Below, piece by piece: positions 10,700 through 22,763 of a stretch of DNA of 64,000 bases. Position 1 is the stretch's first letter. Every line of letters starts with the position of its first letter. Origin of the DNA: Epiperipatus broadwayi. Its lineage: Eukaryota > Onychophora > Udeonychophora > Euonychophora > Peripatidae. The translations under genes and the position numbers were made by a program. The stretch spans positions 205,001 through 269,000 of the forward strand of contig JAQFVV010000072.1 in the NCBI GenBank assembly GCA_028023455.1, written 5' to 3'. Under the pieces are notes generated by a model that was not told the origin of the DNA, searched no databases, and saw nothing but the letters and a program-made list of their open reading frames with translations.

Positions 10700-12600
10700 A
10701 TGTATGAATCCACTACTGACTACCATCCATGATCTTATGTGGATAATAGAAACTATTCATATAAAATGGATAATAGGTTCTTTTTTTTTGTTTTTGTTTT
10801 TTTGTGATGTGGATGCATTGATACTAGAAGGCATTGCATTATCGTGGCTAATATCTAAATGTTTATTGCTTCAATTGTGACTATTATTTTTTATATGCAT
10901 GTATAAAAAGAATCTTGTGCTTGTAACTTATGATTTCCAAATCCAAGTCAAATAATACTTTAAAAACCTTTCCCATGTTTCAAAGAGATTTAGGAGTTAC
11001 CTTCAAAAATTAGTCAGTTATTTACTAAAATTGTGATGAAATAAATACCAAACAATCATTTATAAACACAGTTTTAAGAACGTGAAAGGCTGAAACCTTT
11101 GGAAGATGTGCCTTAAAAATGCTTAAATGACAGCCGATCAGATAGTAATAATGACTGCACAAGGAACTCTTCAATTCAAAACACAAGTCAGAGATTTATG
11201 AGAAAAAGATGGAAGCCACCTTCTTCTCTACTTAAATTTATATATAACACAGTTTTAAATATTGGTAACTGATATGGGAAAAAATAATTTTAATGAAATA
11301 TTTAAATTATCAGATGTACCTGCCTAAATAGGCCATGGTTTGTTTTAATTAATTGCTTTAACAATTTTTTTATGATTTAAGGTAACTTAAAAGATTTTAA
11401 TATTATATAAATAATGAGAAAATTACACACCACCCTAAAAGTCATTATTTTAATTTTAATTATACACTAATCAATGTAAATACAGAATTACAGCATCTAT
11501 TTTTCTCTTATTAAATATTACATTTCACACGTGAATTTATATTCTATAATAATGATTTAAATACTATACATGATTTAAATACTATACCTTTGTGGTTAGA
11601 AGTACTTTCTGAGCATTTTTATTAAGAGCAAAATCTTCACATAAACATTTTTTTTTTGATTGGTTGTAAATTTGACACATGGCAGCCTTACAGAAAAACA
11701 TTCATACAATCACCAATCAGACAACAGAGAAAATGGGGATTTTATATATGAGTATCACAATTATTTTGATTCACTAAAGTTTGTCAGATTGGTACATTAT
11801 GCTATATAAAGTAACAAAAGTGCCTCACAAGCATTAGTTATTGATGGAGTATAATACCAAGTGTCTCGACAATCTATATGGTTTTTAAATTTTGTTGAGT
11901 TAATTAAACTTCAGGCTCCATTCTTGGTTATGCATTTCCATCAATTCCTGGAACTTTCACCTTTGTGATTATATTTCTCAAACCTAAAAGTTTAATGATA
12001 TCCCAATGGAATGTTACTACTGATCATGTCTACCAGTTAAAATCTCAGTCATTACTAAAATTAACCAAACAGATCACTCCACCAAACAGTGGTCATGCAC
12101 TCCTACCCATCTCTACACCATCCATCAATACATACTAAGATTCTCAATGTTTTTTTCATATTTTTCCTTTTATTCTGACCAAATTTGGAATTTTTTTTAA
12201 TCCAGCAGGCTTTTTTCTTCTTTTTATAGTCTTAAATTCATCAATTATCTTTTTTAAAACAAATACAAACAGATGTATTTTCTAATTTTGTTCACACTGA
12301 TTATTTTTGTGTAATGATTTTGCTTTCAACAAAATAAAAAAAAAACATGAACGTAAAAGCAAAGAAATTATTTAAAAATAGTTTAAGAAGTCTTTAGAAA
12401 GCATGAGAGGACAGGAACAAAAAAGTTAATTAATAATTTAAAAAAGGAAATAGCTATGAGTTTATAAGAAGTTGAATAGAAGATAGACTGATTTATTTTA
12501 TGTATAGCACCTGTCTTAGATAGACAATTAATGATGTTAAATTATATATATATATATAGGGGAGAGAGAGAATTTCTGGTTCTAAATAAATAACAACTAT
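10700..12600. other. no gene seen
   Basis: AT-rich, non-coding on both strands. Nothing beyond short homopolymers and a short (TA)n at 12541-12558 can be supported. Confidence 0.5.
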
Positions 12601-12690
12601 CAAGCTTTGGTGGCCTAGCGGTTAGCATAGCTGCATTATAAGCAGCTGGCCCCGCTTCCCGCTCAACGCTTTGACATATAAAAAAAACAA
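12601..12690 (+). mobile_element. tRNA-derived SINE, type 2
   Basis: Starts CAAGCTTTGGTGGCCTAGCG and ends GCTTTGACATAT plus an A-run. The A-box region TGGCCTAGCGGTTAGCATAG is very tRNA-like. An anticodon-arm-like hairpin GCTGC-ATTATAA-GCAGC follows. The B-box region (CCGCTTCCCGC) is more decayed. It is the same subfamily as 55884-55991 in the opposite orientation. It shares its head (CAAGCGTTGGT) and tail (CTTTGACATAT) with the type 1 SINEs. Confidence 0.75.
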
Positions 12691-13849
12691 TTGACTTTTA
12701 AAAAATAATTTTGCAATAGATAGATTATTATTGTTATACTAATAAAGATCATCGGTAATAATACTCAATTTGAACAATTTGAAGGATATCAGAACAGAAG
12801 AAAAGAATATTTTTAGTACCAACATTAAAGTTGTTAGATAAAATGTTGTTCCGCGTAATTTTATCAGATTAACTGTTTTTAAAGAAAATTTAAACTCATT
12901 TTTGAAAAATACAACTGAAACTGTATTTTTATAAACATTTCATCTTAAGTAAAATATTCTTAATGCATTTAAATTTCAACTCTTTATTTAGAAAGAGTCT
13001 TTTAAATTATATCCCAATAGACATCTTGTCATTTGAAATATTACAGACCCCTATTTTATCAAAAAAGAAATTTCACTATGCGTAATAAAAACCTTTTTAT
13101 AAATGTACTTTGTTTTGCATTACGACATGTAATTTTTTATGTAAAATTATTCAGATGAGTTGGAAAGTTACTATGGTGATATTTTATTGGATTAAAAGTT
13201 CTTAAGAATACAGTTTTTGTAGAAATGTTATATAAAAACTCTTTCTTCATTTCTTTTAAAATTTTGCTTTAAAAATGATAATCAAATAGTTTTTTATTTA
13301 GTAGTCCGTATTTGAACATCTGAACTATAGCATGGTTGTGATCCCTGGACATCCAGTGTTGATGCTGTACCTCCAGAATTCAAATTTCTTATATATAAAT
13401 TTTACCCAATTTTTCGACCATATTCTACTGTCATTGTGCTGGGTTATGTATTATTAATAATCTAAGAGAGAGAAATAAAATATAAATATGGCAAAAAGGA
13501 AATAGTATGACATTTGTAAAATATAATATTAAATACATATGTATTAATAAATGATATATTTCTATTGTAAAAGTAATATTATATATAGATCTTGCAAAAT
13601 AAGCTCTTAACAAGCTTTGAGAATATCCTCTATTTATAACATTTGTAAATACAAGCTTATTAAGTTAAGTCATGTGACATCTGACTTGTTTTTTTTTGTG
13701 TCAAGTAATATTATATACCAATGTTTCCTTTTTTATATAGTTTTTTTTTTTACTTAATTAATATACGTATTATTTTTATAATAGTGAAACATCATTTGTA
13801 AATATACGTAATATTTTTATAATAATGATGTATCATTGGTAAATATATG
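12691..13849. other. no gene seen
   Basis: AT-rich, non-coding. A duplicated segment of about 55 bp around 13760-13860 (AATATACGTA.TATTTTTATAATA twice) is the only structure visible. Confidence 0.45.
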
Positions 13850-13983
13850 TATTCAATATTGTATTTACTTAGATAATAAAACTAATAATGCTAAAGGCTA
13901 AAAAGATTTATAAATGTAAATGCTTGAAAGCAATCAATACTTAAACAATATCAATAACAATCAACAATCTCAATAATTTAAAC
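13850..13983 (-). repeat. family F foldback repeat, left arm
   Basis: Inverted copy of 14590-14704 joined to 15839-15860: AAATGTAAATGCTTGAAAGC and TAAACAATATCAATAACAATC on this side. Together with the right arm it forms a foldback unit whose centre was hit by one hAT element and whose right arm was hit by another. Confidence 0.7.
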
Positions 13984-14503
13984 CAGTGTTCTTCAACTCT
14001 TGGTCCGTGGCCCGGGCACGGAACTTTTCTGCAGGTCCGCATGCTAGACGGGCAGTAAAAAGTTTGTAATAATAAATAATAAGAGTTTAAACTTTTAATT
14101 AATATAGCCAATTTTTATTTATTTTTTCATCTCATTTTTACCCAATTAAAAAAAAAAAAGAAAACAGAACGAAAACAAAATCTAATCAATCATTCATAAA
14201 TTAATTTGTTTTTTTAGTTATCACAGATGTTTATGGGGGGAATAATTAAATTTTTATTACCTTTCTAAAAAAAATTTAAAAAAAGTTTTTTATTATATAA
14301 ACTCCATATATATATATATATAACTTTATTTTATATATTTAACATTGTTGTTTTGATCAGTTATAACAATTATGCTTATCTTTAAGAAAATTTATCTATG
14401 GACTTCTGCCGGTCTGCGAAATCTTATCCATATTTTTGCTGGTCCACAGAACCTTATCCTTATTTTTACCAGTCTGCAGGTGTGAAAAGGTTGAAGACCA
14501 CTG
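13984..14503. mobile_element. non-autonomous hAT element (about 520 bp)
   Basis: Begins CAGTGTTCTTCAACTCTTGG and ends AAGGTTGAAGACCACTG, a hAT-type terminal inverted repeat (CAGTGGTCTTCAACCTT). Flanks ATTTAAAC (13976-13983) and AGTTAAAC (14504-14511) are an 8-bp target duplication with one change, the length diagnostic of hAT. No transposase remains. Internal GGTCCGTGG and GGTCTGCGAAATC repeats are subterminal, as expected for binding sites. Confidence 0.85.
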
Positions 14504-14704
14504 AGTTAAACAACATACAAACATATTGGACTATATGTGAAGGTGGGGGATATCCACCTTTGTTGTAAAAAGGAGGTTGCCTTGACAATAGATTGAGAAT
14601 GCTGATTGTTATTGATATTGTAATTGTTTAAGTGTTGACTTCTATCATGTATTTACATTGAATACCTATCCAGCCTTGAGCATTATTCACTTTATTATCT
14701 AAGT
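14504..14704 (+). repeat. family F foldback repeat, right arm
   Basis: Contains GGATATCCACCTTTGTTG, GGTTGCCTTGACAATAG and TTGTTATTGATATTG. The last part is the inverted partner of 13900-13975. The arm continues after the hAT insertion at 15839. Confidence 0.7.
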
Positions 14705-15838
14705 CAGCGTTTCCCAACCTTTTTTGGCTCGCGTACCACTTGGTAGTACATCACGTTAGATTGTACCACTTCATAAAAATGATTGTATTTCGTGAAATTT
14801 GTTATTGCGAGTGTATTATTTTATTTGCATTATAAATATTATAAGGTGACCATGTATGTATTCACATCACATAATGAGACAAATTACATTGAAACACGCC
14901 TAAACGTCACGCCGGATTATAAACTCACTGAAATTATAAACTGACTGTAACATATATATATATATATATATGTATTTGTTCAAAGTTTCATATTTATCTA
15001 CTATTTTGTCATATTTCGATTACTAATAAATGGTTTTAATAAAAACACAAAATTATAAAAAAACAATTAATATATTTTCTTATCATAATCAAATATTTTT
15101 ATAAAATAAATTTAATGAGATCCTTGTACTTGTTTCTAAGAACATAATTTTTTGAAATTTGGTTCAAAAAATGCATTCAATCTGTTTTGATACTTATTTT
15201 TTTAAAAAAATATATGAAGAAAAAACTCTTTCTACTAATTCCGTACTAGTAAACAGTAATAATAATTTAAGAGCTTTCTCAGAAAGTTGTTCATATTTTT
15301 TAATGTTTAATCAAAAATTAATTAGATTGTGTCGTTTGAATTCTACTTGTAAAGTTCTGTCACATGGTAATTCTATTAAATTTTCTTTATCCTTTATTGA
15401 TAATGATGTAGCTTTTTTTAAATTTTCTTCATAGAAGGGGTTTGAAATCCAATTCTCATTTGTGTGTTCGGGTTTTTTCTCATATATCTTGAGACAGACT
15501 AATCTTATTTTCAAACAAAAAAATATGTAGAGTTTCGAATACTTTGGACTTTCCGTTGATTGTTTTCGATACACTGTTTTCTTAAATCTAATTTCTTAAT
15601 CATACTTTCAATTTTATCATTAACATTAAAGATCGTTAGCGACTGTACATATTAACAACTTTACTGTATAATATTATTAATTAAAATAATTTTTATGAAT
15701 TATAGGAAAAACATTTCTATGATATTTTTATGATTTCATTTTTTTTTAAGTCTGCCATTATTGATTATTTTTCGTGTACCACCAACCAGCAACTCGTGTA
15801 CCACCAGTGGTACGCATACCACAGGTTGGGAAACACTG
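14705..15838. mobile_element. ZBED-type hAT element with perfect 8-bp target duplication
   Basis: Termini CAGCGTTTCCCAACCTTTT and AGGTTGGGAAACACTG form the inverted repeat. Subterminal GCGTACCAC/GTGGTACGC repeats lie inside. The flanks are identical 8-mers, ATCTAAGT at 14697-14704 and 15839-15846, so both ends are exactly placed. It is internally deleted: about 1.1 kb remains, with only the C-terminal part of a transposase on the minus strand. Confidence 0.93.
15159..15574 (-). pseudogene. hAT transposase C-terminal remnant (ZBED5/SCAND3-like)
   Basis: Minus-strand translation gives WISNPFYEENLKKATSLSIK, KDKENLIELPCDRTLQVEF, a break, then YEQLSEKALKLLLLFTSTEL and FSS. This matches the order W(I/V).NPF...EE..EL..D..L...F...F W.....Y..L...AL..L..F.ST..CE..FS of the hAT C-terminal dimerisation region in ZBED5/SCAND3-like proteins. 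The RNase H-like catalytic core is absent and the frame is broken near 15310. It lies inside the hAT element bounded by 14705 and 15838, confirming the class assigned from the ends. Confidence 0.8.
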
Positions 15839-15846
15839 ATCTAAGT

Positions 15847-16165
15847 AATACATAGTTGGAGTGCAGTTTGGAAGTCATAATTGATGTCTTAAAAGTTATA
15901 AGTGATTATTTCTTAATCAGTTTTCAAAATAAGTTATATTTATCTGTTAATGAGATTTATATAAACTTCTTTGTAATAATAATTTCATTCTGTGTAGTCA
16001 AGTTGCAACCTTTAGTGTCTATATAAACATATTAGATTATATTTAAAGGTGGAGAGTATCCACCTTCATTGTAAAAAGGGGTTGCCTTGACAACAGATTG
16101 AAATTGTTTGTTATTGATATTGATATTGTTTAAGTGTTGAATGCTTTCATTTATTAATATTGCAT
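15847..16165 (+). repeat. family F copies
   Basis: The interrupted right arm resumes (CTAAGTAATACATAG). A further copy lies at about 16010-16165: GAGTATCCACCTTCATTG, GGTTGCCTTGACAACAG, TGTTATTGATATTG. Non-coding. Confidence 0.65.
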
Positions 16166-17642
16166 TTTATGAATTTCATTTTTGTTATATAAACTGTGGA
16201 AAACATTTTTATATATTTATCAGGAAATGAATCAATTTGAAAAGAAAGCACTAAATGGACATTTCATATTATGTAATTAACACTTTTACATAGTTTTAGT
16301 TTTTATTATAAATTAGATTATTTTCACACCCTCGTTAGCTTAGTATTTAATTAAGATATAAGATACAATAAAATAGGCCAATTATGGATTGCAAACTATG
16401 ACAATATAAGGTTCAGGACCAATTTCAGGTGAACTCTTTTATCACAGTAATGTCAAACCTTTATATCATCAACCACATATCGGAGTGGGTTTAAATCTTA
16501 ATTATAATAACAGACTTCACACTTTAAAATAAATCAACTAGAATCAGCTTACAAAAATAAAATTCAAATCTATTTTGATTTGTTGATGTTGTGGCTTAGA
16601 GCAGTTGATGAAACAATTTCTATAATCCTTGCATTACCATAGCTCACAATTCAGGATTTGATTAGTCTTAACATCTTACACCTTAGTCAAATAGTAAGCT
16701 TATAAATGGTGCTTAAATGTTTTTATTTATAAAGATTATATGATGTTAGTATTTTTTTATTTAATAGTTTCAAAAAAATCAAGCTGATAATCAAGAGATA
16801 ATTTTGCAAGAAGACAATAACAGGCAAAAAATGCATTAGCATTTAATATGATTATTATCATCTTAAAAATGTGGATTATCTTTTAAAGCAGAAAAGTAGA
16901 CAGGGATAAAGAGTCACATACTGACCTCATTGCTTATGACTTTAATAAATTAAAAAATAGAATATTTTATCATACAAATTTAGCAATATAAGGCAATTTG
17001 AGTAGCAAGAAATGTTCTGAGAAATACTGTTGGATGGCCGAAACAGTAGGCTATTTTAAAAGATTAAATAAAACATTGCATTGCATTATGTTTTATGCAT
17101 AAAATAGTGTGCTGATATTTGTTATATTAGTAATATAATGTCTTAATTAAATTAGTTGTATATCAAAATATTTTTGTGAAATCCAACATATGAAAGTTGG
17201 AGTTTTTTCATTATTATCTAAAGACATCGAAGAAGCTTCATTTAATAATGATGTTATGTTTTAATTATGAAAAGATAATAGCAAAATCATAAAACCAAAT
17301 GGTATGTTCTTCCACTTTCTGGACAAAATGTTAGTAAATCTGGAATTGTATGATATGAAAAGTAAATGAGGAGTAATTGATATTCTAGAAAAATAATGTT
17401 ATGGCAAACACAAGTATGGCTTTGATGGTTGAAGAAGACTCATATAATATTATAAAGTTTATTTTTCAACGGTATAAAGCAGAGCAGATTCCTTAACAAA
17501 GTTCATGAATTGGGTCCACAATTCCACCAATTTTTGATACTCAATCTTTATAAATCCTAGCCATGAAACCATTTAACTATTTGCTTCTTTTCATTAAAAA
17601 ATATGGTTATAGAGAGAATATAATAGAGAACTATAAATATTT
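16166..17642. other. no gene seen
   Basis: AT-rich, no convincing frame or repeat on either strand. Confidence 0.45.
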
Positions 17643-17996
17643 GAAATACAGGCACTCTTCATATACCTGGAGCATAATTGTAAATATAGGGGATTTGAAC
17701 TCAGACTTCCAAGTACCCTTCAACTATCTTCACTATCTCATACCACTGACACACATGACCACATACATGTAGAAAACATAAATAATCAGCAATAAAAGTA
17801 TTTCATGCTGAAACAGCACTCATCAGTTGGTCCAGACTATCATCTCTCACACATATATATAATCAGTGCTCAGTTTACAAATATTGGTGATTATTTATCT
17901 TTTCTACATGTGCGTGGTCATGAACGTCAGTGGTATAAGATAGTGAGGATAGTTGAAGGGTGCTTGAAAGACTGAGTTCAAATCCCCTATTTATAG
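17643..17996. repeat. family A foldback repeat, copy 1
   Basis: Left arm on the minus strand from ACAGGCACTCTTCATATACC through TATAGGGGATTTGAACTCAG to AGTGCTCAG; right arm on the plus strand from ATTGGTGATTATTTATC to GAGTTCAAATCCCCTAT. Family A arms share the terminal block GAGTTCAAATCCCCTATA, which resembles a tRNA B-box, and an internal hammerhead-like block. The left-arm hammerhead block is at about 17788-17832: core CTGATGA, helix II GTGCT/AGCAT and GAAA are intact, but helices I and III have decayed. Confidence 0.85.
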
Positions 17997-18477
17997 AGAA
18001 ACTATAAATGGATAAGAATTTGAAATCTTTCAGATAAAATCAACACTGAAAAATTTCAAAGAAACTGACAAAGGGGTCAATGTGATATAGTTGGCCATTT
18101 TTACACCTTAGTTATTTGTTTGCTGAACATCACAATATTGTTTTTTTTTATTTAAAACTTCCCACTCCCCTTCTATCATTATTAATGAATGTTAAATATG
18201 CACATACATAGAGAAATTATACCTATTAGACATTAAATAATCTTGCTAAATACTTTTAAAACCTTAAGAGGTATTTAACCATCTGTACGTATGCAAATAT
18301 CACATTCCACCATCTTAACATGATTTTCAATTCAGATAAGTTTTTAACAAAATGAGCTTGAAAATAGAAAAAAAAAATGTGCTTCACTTTTGCATAGACA
18401 TAGTGCTCACGCATTTAAAACAAAAAATGCATGACAACTTAAATTTTAAGATAAAGAGATGCTTAAAATTCTTGAAA

Positions 18478-18860
18478 ATGTACATATTTAATATAGGGGA
18501 TTTGAACAACAATTCAAGTCCCCTTTGGCCATACACTCTATCTTATACAACCGATACACATGGCCGCACATGTTAAAAAGATAAATGATCGCCAATATTC
18601 ATATCTGGTACTGAATTAGCACCATCAGTTGATCCAGCTCATCAGCTCCCACACTGAGAACTGATTATATATGTGTTTAAAAAATGATGACCTGGACCAA
18701 CTGATGACTACTGGTTTAGCATGAAATATGTATATTGGAGATTATTTATCTTTTTTACATGTGTGTGGTCAAGTGTATCGTTTGTATGATATAGAATGGA
18801 CGATCAGAAGGAGCTTGAAAGTTTGTGTTCAAACCTCCAATATTACATCTAGACTCCAGG
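18478..18860. repeat. family A foldback repeat, copy 2
   Basis: Left arm (minus) TATAGGGGATTTGAACAAC to about 18660; right arm (plus) from GACCTGGACCAACTG to TTCAAACCTCCAATATT. The left hammerhead block is decayed (CATCAG with an altered helix II). The right one is listed separately. It ends with ATCTAGACTCCAGGTGTATA, the same outer border as 62125-62160. Confidence 0.85.
18696..18738 (+). ncRNA. hammerhead-like motif, family A
   Basis: ACCAA, CTGATGA, CTACT-GGTTT-AGCAT, GAAA, TATGTATA, TTGG. Helix I pairs CCAA with TTGG, and helix III is AUA/UAU with a 2-nt loop. Helix II is weakened (CTACT against AGCAT has mismatches), so it is probably slow or inactive. Confidence 0.55.
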
Positions 18861-18948
18861 TGTATAAAATATACTTGTATTTAAAATATTATATATTAAG
18901 TTTTTAATACATTGCACAGGCTAAAACCTGCATTTATATATATAATAT

Positions 18949-19312
18949 AGGCGGGATTCGAACTCAGACTTTCACACGACCCAGTGCCATCTCATATTGC
19001 TGACCCACCTGATCACACACATGTTGAAAAGATAAATAATCACCAATATACGTATTTCATGCTAAACCAGCAATCATCAGTTGGTCCAGATTACTATCCT
19101 CACACCTATATATAATCAGTGCTCAGCTTTATATTAAGATAGCCAATCCTCATACTTTAATGGACAGGCTTCAAACTATTCCAACTCACAACTCTTCAGC
19201 CTTCCATTTCATTGAAAATCTGATGATGGAACGTTCAAAGCCCTTGTTAGTGCCAATGTTGTCATCCTACCCATGTTGACATATTAGTCATTCTGGCCCT
19301 CATGTACAGGAG
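18949..19312 (-). repeat. family A repeat, copy 3 (single arm)
   Basis: Runs from GCGGGATTCGAACTCAGAC through the hammerhead block, ATTTTAATGGACAGGC-like and AAAATCTGATGATGGAA segments to CCCTCATGTACAGGA. This long single arm shows the full extent of the family A unit (about 360 bp). Confidence 0.85.
19042..19085 (-). ncRNA. hammerhead ribozyme motif, family A (near-intact)
   Basis: On the minus strand: ACCAA / CTGATGA / T-TGCT-GGTTT-AGCA-T / GAAA / TACGTAT / A / TTGGT. Helix I is 5 bp and perfect. Helix II is 4 bp above a U·U closing mismatch. Helix III AUA/UAU lies within the palindrome AUACGUAU, with H17=A. All core residues are present. Confidence 0.7.
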
Positions 19313-19344
19313 AATAATCCATTTATACATACATATGTGAGGGA

Positions 19345-20205
19345 TGGTCAGACCTTTTATACACTATTTATATAAATTAATACATTGCACAGGCTAAAAC
19401 CTATTAAGTTTTTATAATTTACAAGAAAACTAGGAGGAAAAGTTTCTTCAGCAATCAAAATTTAAATCCATTAAAGTACAAATTAATTACGTGCATAGTG
19501 CACTGGTAGATTGGGGGTTCTAAGTTACTACGGTTATCATTTATAGTAGCAAAACTTTTTCGATTACCTTTATGCACTCAATTAATATATGTGTGCGCCC
19601 ATCTATGTATGAAAAATATTGCACGCTATTTAATCTTTACAGAGATTTAATATAAACGAACAAACATTAAAATTTGGATGTAATCTAAACGTCAAAGTTT
19701 ATAATATTGTTATAATAAAAAAGACACTAGAATATAATGTATATAACAGAAAAGCAATAATCATTTATCCCAACAATGAGTAAGTGGTCATAAAATCTTG
19801 TTAAGTAGAAAACTAAATCTATCTCCAGGCATAAAACGTAACACACATATGCGGGAATGCATTAATGTGATTAATTTATGTGCTATTAAAATTATAAAGT
19901 GAAAAAACATTGATTACTATCTTTGTCTAAAAAACTTTTTATTTAGTAATAAAGCTTTTAGGTGATTATGTTGAAACCTACCAAGTTTATCAATTTCTGC
20001 ATAATTATTTTGAGATTTTTTATTAACGTTATAAAGATTACAACAGGATTATTTATTTTTAAATGCTTATTTTTTGGTAGAGATAAACTAAATATTAATA
20101 TTGAAAAACTGGCGATCATTATCTTAATGTATTATGTGAATATTAAGGTTTAGAATTTTTTTGAATATGTTTAACATATATATATTATAACGATATAAAA
20201 AGTTT
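19345..20205. other. no gene seen
   Basis: AT-rich non-coding DNA. GCACAGGCTAAAACCT at 18914-18929 recurs at 19385-19400, a short direct repeat about 470 bp apart bracketing family A copy 3. Confidence 0.45.
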
Positions 20206-20448
20206 AAGGGTGTACATGGAGAAATAGGAAAACAATCATCATCATATACAAAGATCACAAATATAAGACAAAGCATATAAAAAGGAGCATCAGTTCAGCA
20301 GTGCAACAAAATTATAAGTATAGTTATCCAATAATAAACCACTAAACAGCACATTGTTATATCCGCCAGTCTGACTGTGCAAATGTTATATCCGCAAGTA
20401 AGACTGTGTGGTCAGCTAATAACTATGTTCAATTCCTATGGTGTTCTC

Positions 20449-20756
20449 TTGCAACTAATGCTCTGCTGCATATGCTCTACTCTGCAACTAATGCTCTATT
20501 CTGCAATGAATGCTCTGCTCTGCAACTTAATGCTCTGCTCTGCAACTAATGCCCTGGTGCGTATGCTCTCCAACGAATGGTTTACAACGAATGCTCTGAA
20601 TATACCCTGTATTCTCTGCAATGGATGCTCTCCAAACGAATGGTCTGCAACAAATGCTCTGCTACGGATGCTCTCCAATGAATGGTCTGCACCGACTGCT
20701 CTCCAATAAATGGTCTGCAAGTGGATGCTCTCCAAACGAATGGTCTGCAACTTGCT
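20449..20756. repeat. minisatellite, CTCTGCAACTAATG-type units
   Basis: About 20 degenerate copies of a 14-20-bp unit (AATGCTCTGCTCTGCAACT, later CGAATGGTCTGCA and GGATGCTCTCCAA variants). It is more G+C-rich than its surroundings. Long open frames on both strands here are by-products of the repeat. The flanks (20280-21040) share this higher G+C and might be an LTR or a gene-derived segment, but nothing proves it. Confidence 0.85.
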
Positions 20757-21004
20757 ACTGCGTGACTGCTCTCTACTACTCTCTATATTACACTGCGTAG
20801 TTGTTACCCAGTCGTCTTATCACTTGCTGATAACTGTAGCAATTAATATACCATCCAATAAGGTATCGTCTCTTATCCAGAAATATTTGCAATCAGCAAA
20901 TATCTCTTGGAATAGTCGATCGCCATTACGTCAATGCCTTAATTAAATTCCACAGATATCAGCGTGCGATCTAAAAACAACTTCTCGAATAAATTCTAGT
21001 TTTG

Positions 21005-22041
21005 TCTGGAGTGCACAAACATGTCTGCCATTTTTACCAAACACTACACACATGATTATCATTCTTTATGCTTACACAATGTTAACATGGAGACAAAACT
21101 CCCCATACAGTAGCGCCACTTAGTGCAAGCTAGAGTAATCAATGGATGCAAAAAGGTTTGTGCATAAAATCTTTATCTAGCACCTATTCATCTAATATCC
21201 CCAGACTAGTTTCTAGCTTGTGGCTTCATCTGAAGGGCTTTAGATCTGAGAACAATGTACTTAGATCTTAAGATCTAATGCAAACCTCCAGCAGCCATTT
21301 TTATTTTTTTTAGTTAATTATAAAGTCATGAGTCCAAAATGAAAACACGATAATGTTTTCAATTCAAGATCATTTGATTGTATAATTATATTGATCAGAA
21401 CTTAGTTCAGCATTTATACATTTTGGTGTCTTTGCTTTTCAGTAACAATACTTACCATAATACTATTTGCAGGATTGGTATTAAACCACTAAACATCACA
21501 CAATCATTATACTTTATACTTAAACAAGTTGTTAACACAGAAGCAAAACACTTCATACAGTACTCAGTGCAAGTCAGAATATTCAATGAATGCAAGAAGG
21601 TCGGTGAATAAAATATCTATCTACTGAGAGCACTGCACCTAGAACCTAGGATGTAATACAACCCTCCAGAAGTCACCTTTTATCTTTTTAATTAAATACA
21701 AAGCCTTGAGTTCAAAATGAAAATAATAACATTTTCAATTCAAGATCAATTGCTTGTATAATCATATTGATCAGAACTCAGTTTAGCATTTATACATTTT
21801 GGTGTCTTTGCTCATTAGTAACAGTAGTCACCATAATACTATTAACAAGATTGATATAAAATCACTAAGCATCACACAATCATTATTTTTTATGCTTACA
21901 CAAATTCTTAAGACAGAAGCAAAACTCTCCACACAATAGTGTCATTCAGTACAAGCCAGAATAATCAATGGATGCAAAAAGGTCTGTGATAAAATCCCTA
22001 TTTACTGAGAGAATTTCACCTAGATCTTAGGATCTAATGTA
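21005..22041 (-). repeat. tandem array of about 2.7 family B units
   Basis: Three head-to-tail units of roughly 380 bp. TTGATCAGAACT.AGTT recurs at about 21390 and 21768, and CAAGCCAGA.TAATCAATGGATG-like blocks at about 21125, 21570 and 21952. The first unit keeps a hammerhead-like segment (21190-21230, with the core shortened to AGATGA). Units two and three lack the 50-60 bp containing it. The array is cut at 22041 by a separate inverted-repeat element. Confidence 0.8.
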
Positions 22042-22763
22042 TTTTCCTAGAAAGTATACCCTCAAGCAATTTCAACACTCTAAGAGAAGACTATCAAAAG
22101 ATTTCAAAAATAGCACATGCTTGTTTTTAAATTCAAAATCAGAATACAATATTAATATTTATTTAGATCTTTTTAACTATTTATTTCATAATGAAATTTT
22201 ATTTTACATTCAGAATTATTTAACTTTTTACTTATTTGTTACTATTCCAGGAAATGTAGAAAAATAACTACAAAAATTTATGTCTGTGTTTATTTCTACT
22301 TTTCAACTTTATATATATTTGAGCATACACACTATTATTGTGTGTCATGTAGCATTCCTATTACCTAAATCCCCTTTTGGGAAAAAAGAAAATTAGAAAT
22401 GAAATACCTATCTAAAAATATCTTACATAATATATATGTATAATCAAAACAAAGTTCATATCTCAAGCTATGTATTCATCAATTTTTTAGAGACCTGACT
22501 GAATAGTCACCTGCAATTTTGAGATAAATAACTTAGTCATTGGATTATAAGTACACAATGCACCATGAACACCAAGAGGACTACCTCAATTGAGACTCTA
22601 TAAGTTACTACAACCCTTGATAAAGATAATGCCAAAAATCTTTGCAAAGTCCTTTCTCTTAGAGGAGCTGGAAATTATAAAATTATGCCCTGCTTTTTTG
22701 AATCTTATGGGCTGGGAAATATAAGCATATTGAAATCACTTGAGGGTGTACTTTCTAGGAAAA
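22042..22763. mobile_element. non-autonomous element with about 34-bp terminal inverted repeats
   Basis: Left end TTTTCCTAGAAAGTATACCC (continuing TCAAGCAATTTCAA) is matched by the inverted right end ...TTGAAATCACTTGAGGGTG-TACTTTCTAGGAAAA with three changes. No transposase frame lies inside and no clear target duplication is visible, so the superfamily is undetermined. It interrupts family B unit three. Confidence 0.6.

Noticed and set aside
20377-20750. Long open frames on both strands
   Set aside because: They are by-products of the CTCTGCAACTAATG minisatellite, which lacks stops in several frames.
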